Source: Mollicutes bacterium
Lineage (GTDB): Bacteria; Bacillota_I; Bacilli_A; Izemoplasmatales; Izemoplasmataceae
Direction of reading: 5' to 3'
Assembly: GCA_003551405.1 (NCBI GenBank)
Contig: PUMO01000108.1
Location: 1 to 13,626, forward strand
DNA: 13,626 bases
Shown here: piece after piece, positions 6,391 through 13,626 of the stretch
How the letters are laid out: each line of letters opens with the position of its first letter
How positions within the stretch are numbered: the first letter of the stretch is position 1
Translations under genes and position numbers: made by a program
Notes under the pieces: model-generated
The model's database searches: none
What the model was told of the DNA's origin: nothing
What the model saw: only the letters and a program-made list of their open reading frames with translations

Positions 6391-7062
6391 ATGAAAACAA
6401 ACCGTGTTTTACAAATAGTGGTCATTGCCAATTTATCCGCTATTTCTACATTGCTTTATATTACGTTGAAATTCCCCTGGCCGTTTGCGACATTCCTTGA
6501 CATTCAGTTTTCCAATCTCCCCGCCATCATTGCAGGGTTCTCACTGGGGCCAGTAAGCGGGGTCGCTGTGGTGCTGATTCGAACGGTGCTTAAACTGGCG
6601 ATTACTGGGACATCCACCATGTATGTCGGTGAATTTGCGGATGTTGTCATATCAAGTGCAACGGTGATTGTCTCATCTATTCTATATTTGAAGATGCGCA
6701 ACAAACGCGGTGCCATCCTGGCGTCACTGGCGGGCGGTGTCACATGGGTTGTTGTGGCGGTTCTTGCCAACTATTTCTTTTTGGTGGACTTTTATATCGA
6801 GCTCTTTTTCGGTGGCGATGAAGCGCCACTCATTGCGATGATGAGCCGTATTCCCGGTATAACACAGACGAACTGGATGAGTCGTTTCATCCTATTTGCG
6901 GCGATCCCCATGAATGTTGTGCTGGCTTCTTTGGTTTATGGCATCACATTCTTTGTTTATAAACGCATTTCGCATTTCATTGATGCACTCAATGATAAGT
7001 TTTTTCCGCGTGAAACCGTCTCACCCACACTGAATGAAAACAATACGCGTACCCAAAGTTAA
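6391..7062 (+). CDS. ribU: ECF transporter S component, riboflavin (RibU)
   Basis: This 223-residue integral membrane protein has about six hydrophobic helices and is the substrate-binding subunit of an energy-coupling factor transporter for riboflavin. The N-terminal helix with LSAISTLLYITLKFPWP, then LDIQFSNLPAIIAGFSLGP and RTVLKL, is the typical RibU pattern. An FMN riboswitch directly upstream gives strong independent support. The ATG at 6391 has GGAG at 6380-6383 with suitable spacing. An earlier in-frame GTG at 6319 would put the start inside the riboswitch terminator and is rejected. RibU needs the shared EcfA/EcfA'/EcfT module, which is not in this window and is usually encoded elsewhere. 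The last 25 or so residues are polar and variable. Confidence 0.93.
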   Translation: MKTNRVLQIVVIANLSAISTLLYITLKFPWPFATFLDIQFSNLPAIIAGFSLGPVSGVAVVLIRTVLKLAITGTSTMYVGEFADVVISSATVIVSSILYLKMRNKRGAILASLAGGVTWVVVAVLANYFFLVDFYIELFFGGDEAPLIAMMSRIPGITQTNWMSRFILFAAIPMNVVLASLVYGITFFVYKRISHFIDALNDKFFPRETVSPTLNENNTRTQS

Positions 7063-7064
7063 TC

Positions 7065-7099
7065 AAAAAGACAGTTCAAAATTTGAACTGTCTTTTTTT
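7065..7099. terminator. Bidirectional terminator between ribU and the ABC exporter operon
   Basis: GACAGTTCAAA (7070-7080) and TTTGAACTGTC (7082-7092) form an 11 bp perfect inverted repeat, flanked by A5 on the left and T7 on the right. It serves convergent ribU and the ABC permease gene, whose TAA (7100-7098) touches the T tract. Confidence 0.88.
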
Positions 7100-8702
7100 A
7101 ACCGTTTAGATCACGCGATACATAACGGTGATACCCTAGTGCCATTACTGAAATTGCCAAAACAAGGGTAAGTGTTGCAGGAAGAAATGCAAACGATTCT
7201 ACAGGTGCCGAAGGCACATATCCAAACGGCGTTAAACGTTCAAAGATTTGTGGGAAATCAAGCAGTGTTCCAAAGTATACGGCCACAAACCCATAAATCA
7301 AATAAAGCCATGCAACCGTGCTTGTGCCTACACCGAGGCCAACCATAAGTACGCCAAGTCCAATCATAAATATAATCGCTGGCAAAAAGATTAAACTCGC
7401 GCCCATAACATGCATAAATTTAATGGGGGTATCCATACTTGCCGCGATGCCGGCGTAAGCCCCCAGACCGCCTAACGCACTAAGAAAAATGCCAAGCATG
7501 ATACTTATTTTTAAATGCGCCGTTAAATAAGTGCGCCGGCTCAGTGTCGTTGAATAAAGTGCCTCCGTGCGTCCTTCTTTTTCTTCGCCAATAATCCTAA
7601 AGAGCACCGTTAAAGGCCCAATGGTCGCAATGTTCCCAATGACTTGCATGATGACACTTAAAAACTGCTCTTCAAGGGTGCCTTTTAAATTCTCGGGAAT
7701 GATATCACCGATGGTGGAGTTTTGTGCAAGGAAGGTTTCCAAATCTCCAAAAATGGCCCCATAACTCAAGCCAAGGATAAATAACCCCACCATCCAAGCA
7801 ATGATTGTGACACGCTGAAGTTTTAAAGTAAGCCCGACCGGAGAGCGTAACCATTTAGACGCATTTTTTCTGCCTGGCTTTCCTTTGAAAAATCCAGTTC
7901 CAAAGTCCCGGATGTTGTGTAAAGTCAGTGCCAATATACTCATCAGTAACGCGAGGAAAAGACTGAGCATTAAAGGCCAAAGATAATTGTTGACCATGGA
8001 CTCGCTTTTTAAAAGCCAACCAAGCGGGCTAAGCCACGTGAGCCCATTATCAGCGACATCACCGACAGCCCGAATCAGGTAAAATCCAATAAGCACAATG
8101 AAACCATAAAGTATGCTGGTGCGTGTGTTTTCAAACAATTGCACAAACACCAGTGTGATGCTGCCAAATACGATGCCACCAGTGGCCATGATGAAAGAAA
8201 AATGAAAGGCATCAAGCGCACCAATATCCTGAACAGGCATAATTAAAAACATGGCGGTAAAAAGAATTGCGATGATACCATTCGCAACAATAAGCAGTGT
8301 GAGTGCACTATTTACCGGTGCGATACGACCTATGGGAAGACTCTTTACAAGTTCCATCACACCCTTTTCTTCATCGTTGCGCGTATGTCTTATGACAAGA
8401 AAAATTGACATTATTGCCGTCGCGATAATCATGAAGATGAGCATTTGATTGGCGTACATGGCCCCAATATCGTAATTGTCAATCCCGTAAGGCTTCCCCA
8501 TCATGGCAATCATTGCAGGATTGTTCATGGTTTCGCCCATGGCACGCCTTTCCATATCCTGATCAAAAAGAAGTGGATAGGCAAGCGCTACACTGATGCC
8601 AAAGCCAACAATGCCCACCAACCACATGGTTAGCCGTAACGCTTCACGCCTGAGCATGACGACAAACAGTCTCCATGTGTTGTGCGATGCTGCGCCCATC
8701 AT
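7098..8702 (-). CDS. ABC-2 type transporter permease (polyketide/multidrug exporter-like)
   Basis: This 534-residue integral membrane protein has about twelve hydrophobic segments arranged as two similar halves. The halves are joined around the cytoplasmic segment KGKPGRKNASKWLRSPVGLT. Each half starts with an amphipathic stretch before its first helix (RREALRLTMWLVG and LKLQRVTIIAWMVG), and each has a conserved loop with EEKEG or DEEKG ahead of a LVKSLPIGR or LYSTTLSRR segment. This duplicated architecture is that of large ABC-2 exporters annotated as putative polyketide-antibiotic or multidrug efflux permeases. The ATG overlaps the TGA of the upstream ATPase gene as ATGA, so the two are translationally coupled. 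A second Met follows immediately. The exported compound is unknown. If the ATPase frameshift is real and inactivating, this permease would have lost its motor. Confidence 0.88.
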   Translation of the reverse strand: MMGAASHNTWRLFVVMLRREALRLTMWLVGIVGFGISVALAYPLLFDQDMERRAMGETMNNPAMIAMMGKPYGIDNYDIGAMYANQMLIFMIIATAIMSIFLVIRHTRNDEEKGVMELVKSLPIGRIAPVNSALTLLIVANGIIAILFTAMFLIMPVQDIGALDAFHFSFIMATGGIVFGSITLVFVQLFENTRTSILYGFIVLIGFYLIRAVGDVADNGLTWLSPLGWLLKSESMVNNYLWPLMLSLFLALLMSILALTLHNIRDFGTGFFKGKPGRKNASKWLRSPVGLTLKLQRVTIIAWMVGLFILGLSYGAIFGDLETFLAQNSTIGDIIPENLKGTLEEQFLSVIMQVIGNIATIGPLTVLFRIIGEEKEGRTEALYSTTLSRRTYLTAHLKISIMLGIFLSALGGLGAYAGIAASMDTPIKFMHVMGASLIFLPAIIFMIGLGVLMVGLGVGTSTVAWLYLIYGFVAVYFGTLLDFPQIFERLTPFGYVPSAPVESFAFLPATLTLVLAISVMALGYHRYVSRDLNG

Positions 8703-9579
8703 GCATCACCAAGATCGTAGTGGCGTATAAACAAGTCTTCAAGCGTTGGTGGTGTGCTTTTGAAATTATGAATGGCTTTATTACCGAGTGCATTAATCAA
8801 TGTCTGCATTGAAGTCGGCGCGACTTCAAGGGTATGCACTCGACCATTTCTTTCATACCCATGCACACCTTTTAACGCACTTAAGTCACTTAAGTCATTG
8901 TCACTTTCAAGCGTGACGTTCATCCGTGTCAAATGACGAAGTTCGTCAATGGACCCCGATTCGATGATTTCACCTTCACGAATGATGCTGATTTTAGTGC
9001 AGAGTTTTTCCACTTCATCCAGCCGATGTGATGAAAGCAACACGGTTTTGCCTTCCTTTTGTGCAGCTTTGACGTAGGTGTGAAATACTTTTTCCATTAA
9101 TGGGTCAAGTCCGGTTGTTGGCTCATCAAAGACATAAAGGTCCGCATCGGACGCAAACGCTGCTATCAGGGCAATCTTTTGTTTGTTGCCCTTTGAAAGG
9201 CTGCGACATTTTTTGGTGGGGTCTACATTGAACGTTTTTATTAGTGCGTCTTTTGTGTCATTGTCTTTTTTCCGCGAAATTCAAGAAAGAGATCAATAAC
9301 CTCACCGCCAGTAAGGTTTGGCCATAAATTCACATCCCCCGGAACATAAGCGATTTTGTGGTGGAGTGACAAGGCGTCTTTCCACGCATCCTTTTGAAAA
9401 ATAGAGGCTTGGCCACTGTCCGCTTTCAAAATGCCCATGAGGATTCTCAGGGTGATCGTCTTTCCTGCCCCGTTAGGTCCAATGAAACCATAAATGTCCC
9501 CGGCATTAACCGTCATGTTAATGCTTTTTAATGCTTGAACCCGACCGAACTGCTTTTTGAGTGCTTCGATTCGTATCAT
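8699..9579 (-). pseudogene. ABC transporter ATP-binding protein with a -1 frameshift (interrupted, or recoded at a slippery site)
   Basis: The N-terminal part (9579 to the stop at 9241) has Walker A GPNGAGKT at residues 34-41. The rest is in the -1 frame. Shifting at A AAA AAG (9271-9265) restores one 293-residue protein of normal length. It contains signature LSKGNKQ (128-134), Walker B LYVFDE (148-153), D-loop GLDP and switch His185 in SSHRLDE. Without the shift, the first product (112 residues) lacks the signature and Walker B. An internal ATG at 9097 would give a fragment without any nucleotide-binding motif. The start ATG has AAAGGGGG upstream. The downstream permease overlaps by ATGA. 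Three explanations are open: a recent mutation in the A6 run, a sequence error, or programmed -1 frameshifting. The otherwise perfect conservation of both halves argues against long-standing decay. Confidence 0.85.
9265..9271 (-). other. A AAA AAG slippery heptamer, in the correct frame for -1 frameshifting
   Basis: The zero-frame codons are GGA AAA AAG, so the heptamer matches X XXY YYZ exactly. The -1 reading continues as DNDTKDALIK into the conserved C-terminal part of the ATPase, while the zero frame ends ten codons later. Confidence 0.7.
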
Positions 9580-9704
9580 TGTTTGGCCCCCTTTACTTAG
9601 AACAAATGCATTTACAGTTTATCACGCTTATAATGTAAGTAAATAGTTCGTAATAAAAATCAATCGATCATCCATTGTTTTTATGTATAGTTAAGGGCAT
9701 GACT

Positions 9705-9733
9705 AAAAAAAAGGCTTGCCCACAAGGCAAGCC
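9705..9733 (-). terminator. Rho-independent terminator of the SDR gene
   Basis: On the minus strand GGCTTGCC (9733-9726) pairs with GGCAAGCC (9720-9713) across a TTGTG loop and is followed by eight T (9712-9705). Confidence 0.88.
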
Positions 9734-9743
9734 CAGATAGCGC

Positions 9744-10496
9744 TTAAACAAGAATCCATCCACCATCAACCGGTAAAATCGCGCCGGTGATGAACCTGGC
9801 TTCATCAGAGGCGAGGAAGAGGGTGGCTTCCGCAATTTCTTCAGCAGTTCCGTACCGTCCGATTGGTTTGCTTTGTACCATTTGCATCATGCCATCATCT
9901 TTGAAAAGCTCTTCAGTCATACCAGTTTTAATGGCGCCTGGTGCAATGGCATTGATCTTAATGCCTTTTGATGCATAGGCGTTCGCAAGATGACGCGTAT
10001 AGCCGATCATGGCGTGTTTACTCATCGTATAGGCTGTGCCGCCACCATTCGCCATGAGTCCTGCAATACTCGCGATATTTACAATGGAGCCATGTTCTTT
10101 TTCAAGCATATCAGGCAGAACCGCCTGAGTTAAGAAATGTGCACCCTTAACGTTTACGCCAAATACGTTATCGAGGGTCTTTTCATCCAGATCAAGCGCA
10201 TCCTTAAAGTCATCTAAAATACCTGCAGTATTAATGAGAATGTCGATGGTTCCGTACGTATCGTGCACTTTCTTAATGAGTCCGTCAATTTGCGTAGTGT
10301 CCATAACATTGAATACAATTCCTGTTGCCTCTCCGCCATCTTTTTTGATGGCGTCAACGGTTTCATTGATGCCTTTTTCATTGATGTCAGTAACAACCAC
10401 CTTGGCGCCTTCTTTTGCAAAAAGCGTCGCTTGCGCGCGTCCCATGCCTGAGGCTGCGCCAGTAATTAGTGTGACCTTGTCCTTGACGCGTTGCAT
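9744..10496 (-). CDS. SDR family oxidoreductase (classical short-chain dehydrogenase/reductase)
   Basis: This 250-residue soluble NAD(P)-dependent oxidoreductase has the normal length for classical SDRs. TGAASGMG (12-19) binds the cofactor. Asp37 at the end of the second strand favours NAD(H) over NADP(H). NTAG (89-92) stands for the usual NNAG. The catalytic tetrad is Asn115, Ser143, Tyr156 and Lys160. The end, ITGAILPVDGGW, is the standard C-terminal motif. It resembles glucose 1-dehydrogenase and 3-oxoacyl-ACP reductase-type members, but the substrate cannot be assigned. The ATG at 10496 is chosen because AGGAGG lies 10 bp upstream. The in-frame TTG at 10505 is only one base from that site. 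It is divergent from the second metal-binding lipoprotein gene. Confidence 0.9.
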   Translation of the reverse strand: MQRVKDKVTLITGAASGMGRAQATLFAKEGAKVVVTDINEKGINETVDAIKKDGGEATGIVFNVMDTTQIDGLIKKVHDTYGTIDILINTAGILDDFKDALDLDEKTLDNVFGVNVKGAHFLTQAVLPDMLEKEHGSIVNIASIAGLMANGGGTAYTMSKHAMIGYTRHLANAYASKGIKINAIAPGAIKTGMTEELFKDDGMMQMVQSKPIGRYGTAEEIAEATLFLASDEARFITGAILPVDGGWILV

Positions 10497-10545
10497 CTGA
10501 ATCAATCCTCCTAATTTAATTTTTTTAAAGGAATTCTTTCACTTA

Positions 10546-10590
10546 CACTTTAGCATAAAAAAGCAAATAAGTAAACGGTTACACAACCGT
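10546..10590 (-). promoter_or_regulatory. Putative SDR promoter with an upstream palindromic site
   Basis: On the minus strand a TTTACT hexamer is followed after 17 bp by TAAAGT. Directly upstream, and partly abutting the -35, is the palindrome ACGGTT-ACAC-AACCGT (10575-10590), a possible regulator site. The promoter match is modest. Confidence 0.4.
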
Positions 10591-10644
10591 AATGATTTTC
10601 GCAAGGATTTAGTTTGCATGTTAGGAAAAATATACGCATTATAT

Positions 10645-10669
10645 ATGGGAACGATTTGCGTTTGCATTA
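10645..10669. promoter_or_regulatory. Putative metal-repressor operator overlapping the -35 box (site 2)
   Basis: This is the counterpart of 1888-1912, matching at 22 of 25 positions. The core is AACG-ATTTG-CGTT (10651-10663). Relative to site 1, both arms changed together (T to C in the left, A to G in the right), which preserves the symmetry. Confidence 0.6.
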
Positions 10670-10683
10670 AAACAGAGTATAAT
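10656..10683 (+). promoter_or_regulatory. Promoter of the second metal-binding lipoprotein gene
   Basis: TTGCGT (10656-10661) and TATAAT (10678-10683) are 16 bp apart. As in the first gene, the -35 lies in the operator core. Confidence 0.55.
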
Positions 10684-10720
10684 CACGATACAATTGAAAT
10701 GAAAAGTGAAGTGAACAATC

Positions 10721-11866
10721 ATGAAAAAATGGCTAATGGTACTGATTTTAACCTTAACATTCACGCTAGCAGCGTGTGATGGTGAACAAAGTGAGAATGG
10801 GGATATAACGGTTTATTCATCCTTATTCCCTCAATACGACATTGTTCGCGCCCTGGCGGGGGATTATGTAAACAATGCGTTTATGTTAAATCCTGGCGTT
10901 GATGCACACACTTATGAACCTTCTCCGCGCATGGTTGCTGATGTGTTATCTTCAGATGCGCTGATTTATACGAACGGGTTCATGGAACCTTGGATTACGA
11001 CGTTCGTTGAAGAACAAGAAAATTATAAGTATCGCTTACTCAATTTGAGCGATAACATTGATACGATTTCTTATGATGATACCCATCACGATAACCATAG
11101 TCATGACCATGGAGCAGAATCAGAAATTCATACGTTCAAACGCTTGGACCGTGGCGAGGATGAAAGTGTACTCGCCTATATCCATGGTAATTACGGGTAT
11201 ATGGAAGGTCTTCAAGATGGTTCAACGCAAGTGGTATTTGAGTTGTTGCATGGCGTTGAACCTTATTATGAAACCCCGCCAATAAATGTCAGTGTCCAAG
11301 ATGATGTGAAAGACATTGAGCAAGCAGCGTTTGACCCACACATTTGGACGACCCCGCGCAATATGATACAAATGGCATATGATATTGAAGCCTTGTTAAT
11401 TGACTTGGTGCCTGCGCACGAAACAAGCATTGCACAAAATGCGGATGCATACCGCAGTGAATTAGAATCGCTTCATCAATCATTTGAACACATCATAAGT
11501 CATGCTGAGATTAAGACCTTTATGCTTGGTGGACATAATGCAATGGGCTATTTCACGCATGAATATGGTCTGGAAATGATCAATCCCTACCGCGGTTTTT
11601 CTACAGATAGTGCGCCCACTTCACAAGCTATCGCAGAAATGATTGATAGAATGAATGACAATGACATTGCGCACCTCTTCAGTGAACATATAGTGTATCC
11701 AATGGTTGCCGATACCATCAGTGAAGAAACGGGTGCTGACATTTTGTACCTTCATAATGGTGCCAACCTGGGGGCCGATGATTTTGACTACGGTATGACG
11801 ATGCTTGATATCTTCGAACATAATCTAAAACAAATGAAAATCGGACTTCGCTACGAAGAAGAATGA
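10721..11866 (+). CDS. Zinc/manganese-type ABC substrate-binding lipoprotein (ZnuA/TroA-like), shorter paralogue
   Basis: This 381-residue lipoprotein has signal sequence and lipobox LAAC, with Cys19. Ligand motifs match the 1964-3661 paralogue: VDAHTYEPSP (His63), DPHIW (His207), LGGHNAMGY (His272) and SEH (322-323). The two proteins are alignable from the first residues after the lipobox to the end. The His-rich tract between the first two ligand sites is short (HHDNHSHDHG, 122-131). The following module is collapsed: its start (TFKRLDRGEDESVLAYIHG) is joined directly to its end (MEGLQDGSTQVVFELLHG), leaving out about 57 residues, and HGDHVHIEG of the paralogue corresponds to HGNYGYMEG (155-163). 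The ATG has only a weak ribosome binding site (AGTGAAG). No transporter partner genes are adjacent. Zinc is the likeliest ligand. Confidence 0.88.
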   Translation: MKKWLMVLILTLTFTLAACDGEQSENGDITVYSSLFPQYDIVRALAGDYVNNAFMLNPGVDAHTYEPSPRMVADVLSSDALIYTNGFMEPWITTFVEEQENYKYRLLNLSDNIDTISYDDTHHDNHSHDHGAESEIHTFKRLDRGEDESVLAYIHGNYGYMEGLQDGSTQVVFELLHGVEPYYETPPINVSVQDDVKDIEQAAFDPHIWTTPRNMIQMAYDIEALLIDLVPAHETSIAQNADAYRSELESLHQSFEHIISHAEIKTFMLGGHNAMGYFTHEYGLEMINPYRGFSTDSAPTSQAIAEMIDRMNDNDIAHLFSEHIVYPMVADTISEETGADILYLHNGANLGADDFDYGMTMLDIFEHNLKQMKIGLRYEEE

Positions 11867-11870
11867 TATA

Positions 11871-11894
11871 AACCACGCGTAACGGCGTGGTTTT
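11871..11894 (+). terminator. Weak rho-independent terminator
   Basis: CCACGC (11873-11878) pairs with GCGTGG (11885-11890), with AACC on one side and TTTT (11891-11894) on the other. The T tract is short. Confidence 0.6.
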
Positions 11895-11922
11895 AATATC
11901 TTTAGCAGTATGTAGTGTTATG

Positions 11923-11931
11923 TGGTATAAT
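11923..11931 (+). promoter_or_regulatory. Extended -10 promoter for the GGDEF/EAL gene
   Basis: TGG followed by TATAAT (11926-11931) is an extended -10 element. No good -35 is seen at 17 bp, which is normal for this promoter type. Confidence 0.5.
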
Positions 11932-11962
11932 AAAGTACAATTCCCTAAAGAGAGGATCCCTT

Positions 11963-13626
11963 ATGAAGCCCTCAAAACGCAACCGAGTCCCCCCGACTTT
12001 GATTGTTTCTTCTCTTTTGTTGATTATTGGCACTGTCATCGTTGTTTCATTGTCAACTTCAGTGATACGAGCAGATTATCAACGAGAATATGAAGAGCGC
12101 ATTGGTATACTGGCCTCCTACATTGAAACGCGGCTTGAAGAATATGACCGCGTGAATGAAAAAATTTATGTCGTTTACGGCGACATGATTTTTTCATTGG
12201 GAGAAATGATATTGAATGCTGATGAACCTATAAATGATGAAATGCTTATTGAATATACTGAAATGTTTTCGATCACCGGCGCTTTATATACGGATGCAGA
12301 CGGTGAACTGCTTTATGTTAGTGATGAAATATACCGTGAGAGTGCATGGGTGATGGATGCATCCCATCCTAATTTTACGTTTTTTCATTCAGAAAAAACA
12401 TCCCATCTTGAACGCAGGGAGTCTTACTTTTTTTACTATGATGTGTTGGTTGGCTCTTTTAAAACGGATCAAGGAAACATGTTACAACTAGGAGTGCATC
12501 TTCATGATGGGATTATCATAGATGAGAGCCTTTCTTTGCAGTCAGTTGTTCGAGACATCGGCATTATGGATAATGTGCTTTATGCCCAGTTTGTGAATCC
12601 AGACAAAGAAATTGTGGCACACGATAATCCTGTCTATATTGGCGAAGTTACTGATGCCACCCACCTTGTCAATGCGATTGAATCTCAAAGCTCGTTTGGT
12701 GGAGAAGTCGAAGATTGTTTTGCCCACGAGCCGTCGTATTGCATCGTCGAACCAATCTTTTCAGATGGTGAATTCATGGGGGTTCTCTCCGTTGGGTATG
12801 ACGCTCTTTATATGGAGCCGATCTATACACGCATCAATACCGTTATCATTTTGTTCGCCTCTGTAACGTTCCTCTTGATTTGGTCCGCCATCATTTTTGC
12901 ATCCAGAACTCGTAAAAAAATGGTTGAAACCTTGCGCATGGATTCACTCACAGGCATTGAAGGGCGTCAGTCCCTTGAATATACGCTGGAAAGCGTGCGT
13001 CATAAACCCAAAGTCAAACAATTGCGGTTGGTACTTTTTAATGTAGATGCGTTTAATACGTTGATGCCGCTTTATGGTATGAAATTCATTGATTATATGA
13101 TGAAAACGTTCGCCGAACGGCTTAAAAGTGAGGTCGGTCAAAACGGATTATATAAACTCAACGAAGATGAATTTATGTGGCTCAGCACCATTAAAGAAAT
13201 TGATGCGCTTGAAACCAAGGTTAAAACCATACTTAGTGTGACCAACCAGCCCATTGAGCATCAATCCGTAAAAGCCAATGTCTCCATGACTGCGGCCATT
13301 TATACCAATATCAACCCTGGTGATTCCATGGATCAAGTCATCAGTAATTTAAAAGCAACCCTCATCAACGCCAAAACCCATCATCAAGGAAGTTATGACA
13401 TCTATGATGAAGCCATTGTTAAAAAGTTGTGGCGCCGCGAAAATATTTTGAATTGTATCCGCACCGCACTTGAAGAAAATAATGATAATTTCTTTGTATA
13501 CTTTCAACCGCTTTATACAGTCCAGGGAAATAAAGAAATTAACAGCTTTGAAGCATTGGGGCGTCTGTATGTTCCCTACTTGGGCATGATTCCTCCTGAT
13601 GAGTTTATCGCCATCGCCGAAGAAGA
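11963..13626 (+). CDS. Membrane sensor protein with degenerate GGDEF and EAL domains (3' truncated by the window edge)
   Basis: The frame is open to the last base, giving 554 residues of an unfinished protein. Membrane segments lie at about 12-33 and 293-315. Between them is an extracytoplasmic sensor region of about 255 residues, probably PAS/Cache-like. A GGDEF-type domain follows, beginning DSLTGIEGR at 327. At the signature position the sequence is LNEDEF (399-404) instead of GGDEF, so diguanylate cyclase activity is unlikely. The EAL domain starts with YFQPLYTV, has its EAL signature at 530-532 (FEALGRL), and continues with PPDEFIAIAEE up to the edge. The likely role is c-di-GMP hydrolysis or binding, with the degenerate domain regulatory. 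The metal ligands needed to judge phosphodiesterase activity lie mostly beyond the window. The ATG at 11963 has GAGAGG upstream. Confidence 0.88.
   Translation, partial: MKPSKRNRVPPTLIVSSLLLIIGTVIVVSLSTSVIRADYQREYEERIGILASYIETRLEEYDRVNEKIYVVYGDMIFSLGEMILNADEPINDEMLIEYTEMFSITGALYTDADGELLYVSDEIYRESAWVMDASHPNFTFFHSEKTSHLERRESYFFYYDVLVGSFKTDQGNMLQLGVHLHDGIIIDESLSLQSVVRDIGIMDNVLYAQFVNPDKEIVAHDNPVYIGEVTDATHLVNAIESQSSFGGEVEDCFAHEPSYCIVEPIFSDGEFMGVLSVGYDALYMEPIYTRINTVIILFASVTFLLIWSAIIFASRTRKKMVETLRMDSLTGIEGRQSLEYTLESVRHKPKVKQLRLVLFNVDAFNTLMPLYGMKFIDYMMKTFAERLKSEVGQNGLYKLNEDEFMWLSTIKEIDALETKVKTILSVTNQPIEHQSVKANVSMTAAIYTNINPGDSMDQVISNLKATLINAKTHHQGSYDIYDEAIVKKLWRRENILNCIRTALEENNDNFFVYFQPLYTVQGNKEINSFEALGRLYVPYLGMIPPDEFIAIAEE

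Noticed and set aside
10214..10500. Open frames on both strands overlapping the SDR gene
   Set aside because: The classical SDR with a complete catalytic tetrad occupies this stretch. The others have no start signals and no family features.

Overview
The window looks like a chromosomal segment of a low-to-moderate GC Gram-positive-type bacterium, most likely Bacillota (Bacilli or a neighbouring lineage). The evidence is AAAGGAG-type ribosome binding sites, lipoproteins with Bacillota-style lipoboxes, an FMN riboswitch in front of the ECF riboflavin transporter gene ribU, a DUF3267 protein, and TTG used as a start codon. TGA acts as a stop and TGG encodes Trp, so the genetic code is standard. 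The genus cannot be fixed from sequence alone.

Layout. The window opens with the C-terminal end of an M48 (Ste24/CAAX-type) zinc metalloprotease (2-310) and a patatin-like phospholipase with its own promoter (405-1250). A roughly 700 bp gene-free stretch follows. It holds two terminators and a 170 bp element bounded by 23 bp inverted repeats, possibly a transposon relic. Next is a large zinc/manganese-type ABC substrate-binding lipoprotein (1964-3661) whose TroA/ZnuA fold is interrupted by two copies of a His/Asp-rich beta-type module. On the minus strand, an NAD-dependent epimerase/dehydratase and a DUF3267 membrane protein form a tight pair (5460-3960). Divergent from them is a MarR-type regulator (5587-6033) with a probable autoregulatory operator. 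An FMN riboswitch (6211-6316) controls ribU (6391-7062). Convergent to ribU is an ABC exporter operon (9579-7098): an ATPase gene with a -1 frameshift exactly at an A AAA AAG slippery heptamer, then a 534-residue ABC-2 permease. An SDR oxidoreductase (10496-9744) comes next. Divergent from it is a second, shorter paralogue of the metal-binding lipoprotein (10721-11866). The window ends inside a membrane-bound protein with a degenerate GGDEF domain and an EAL domain (from 11963).

How it fits together. The two metal-binding lipoproteins lie 7 kb apart, and no ZnuB/ZnuC-type permease or ATPase is present in the window. Their promoters carry a nearly identical operator overlapping the -35 element (22 of 25 positions identical). 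Within it the inverted-repeat core changes symmetrically (AATG/CATT in one, AACG/CGTT in the other), as expected for one dimeric repressor, plausibly a Zur/Fur-type metal sensor. The first lipoprotein carries two full copies of the His-rich module. The second retains one collapsed copy that has lost the central part and in which the surviving HGDHVH-like motif has Tyr in place of His. This orphan, co-regulated pair of metal-binding proteins with an expanding and contracting metal-binding insert is the most interesting feature of the window.
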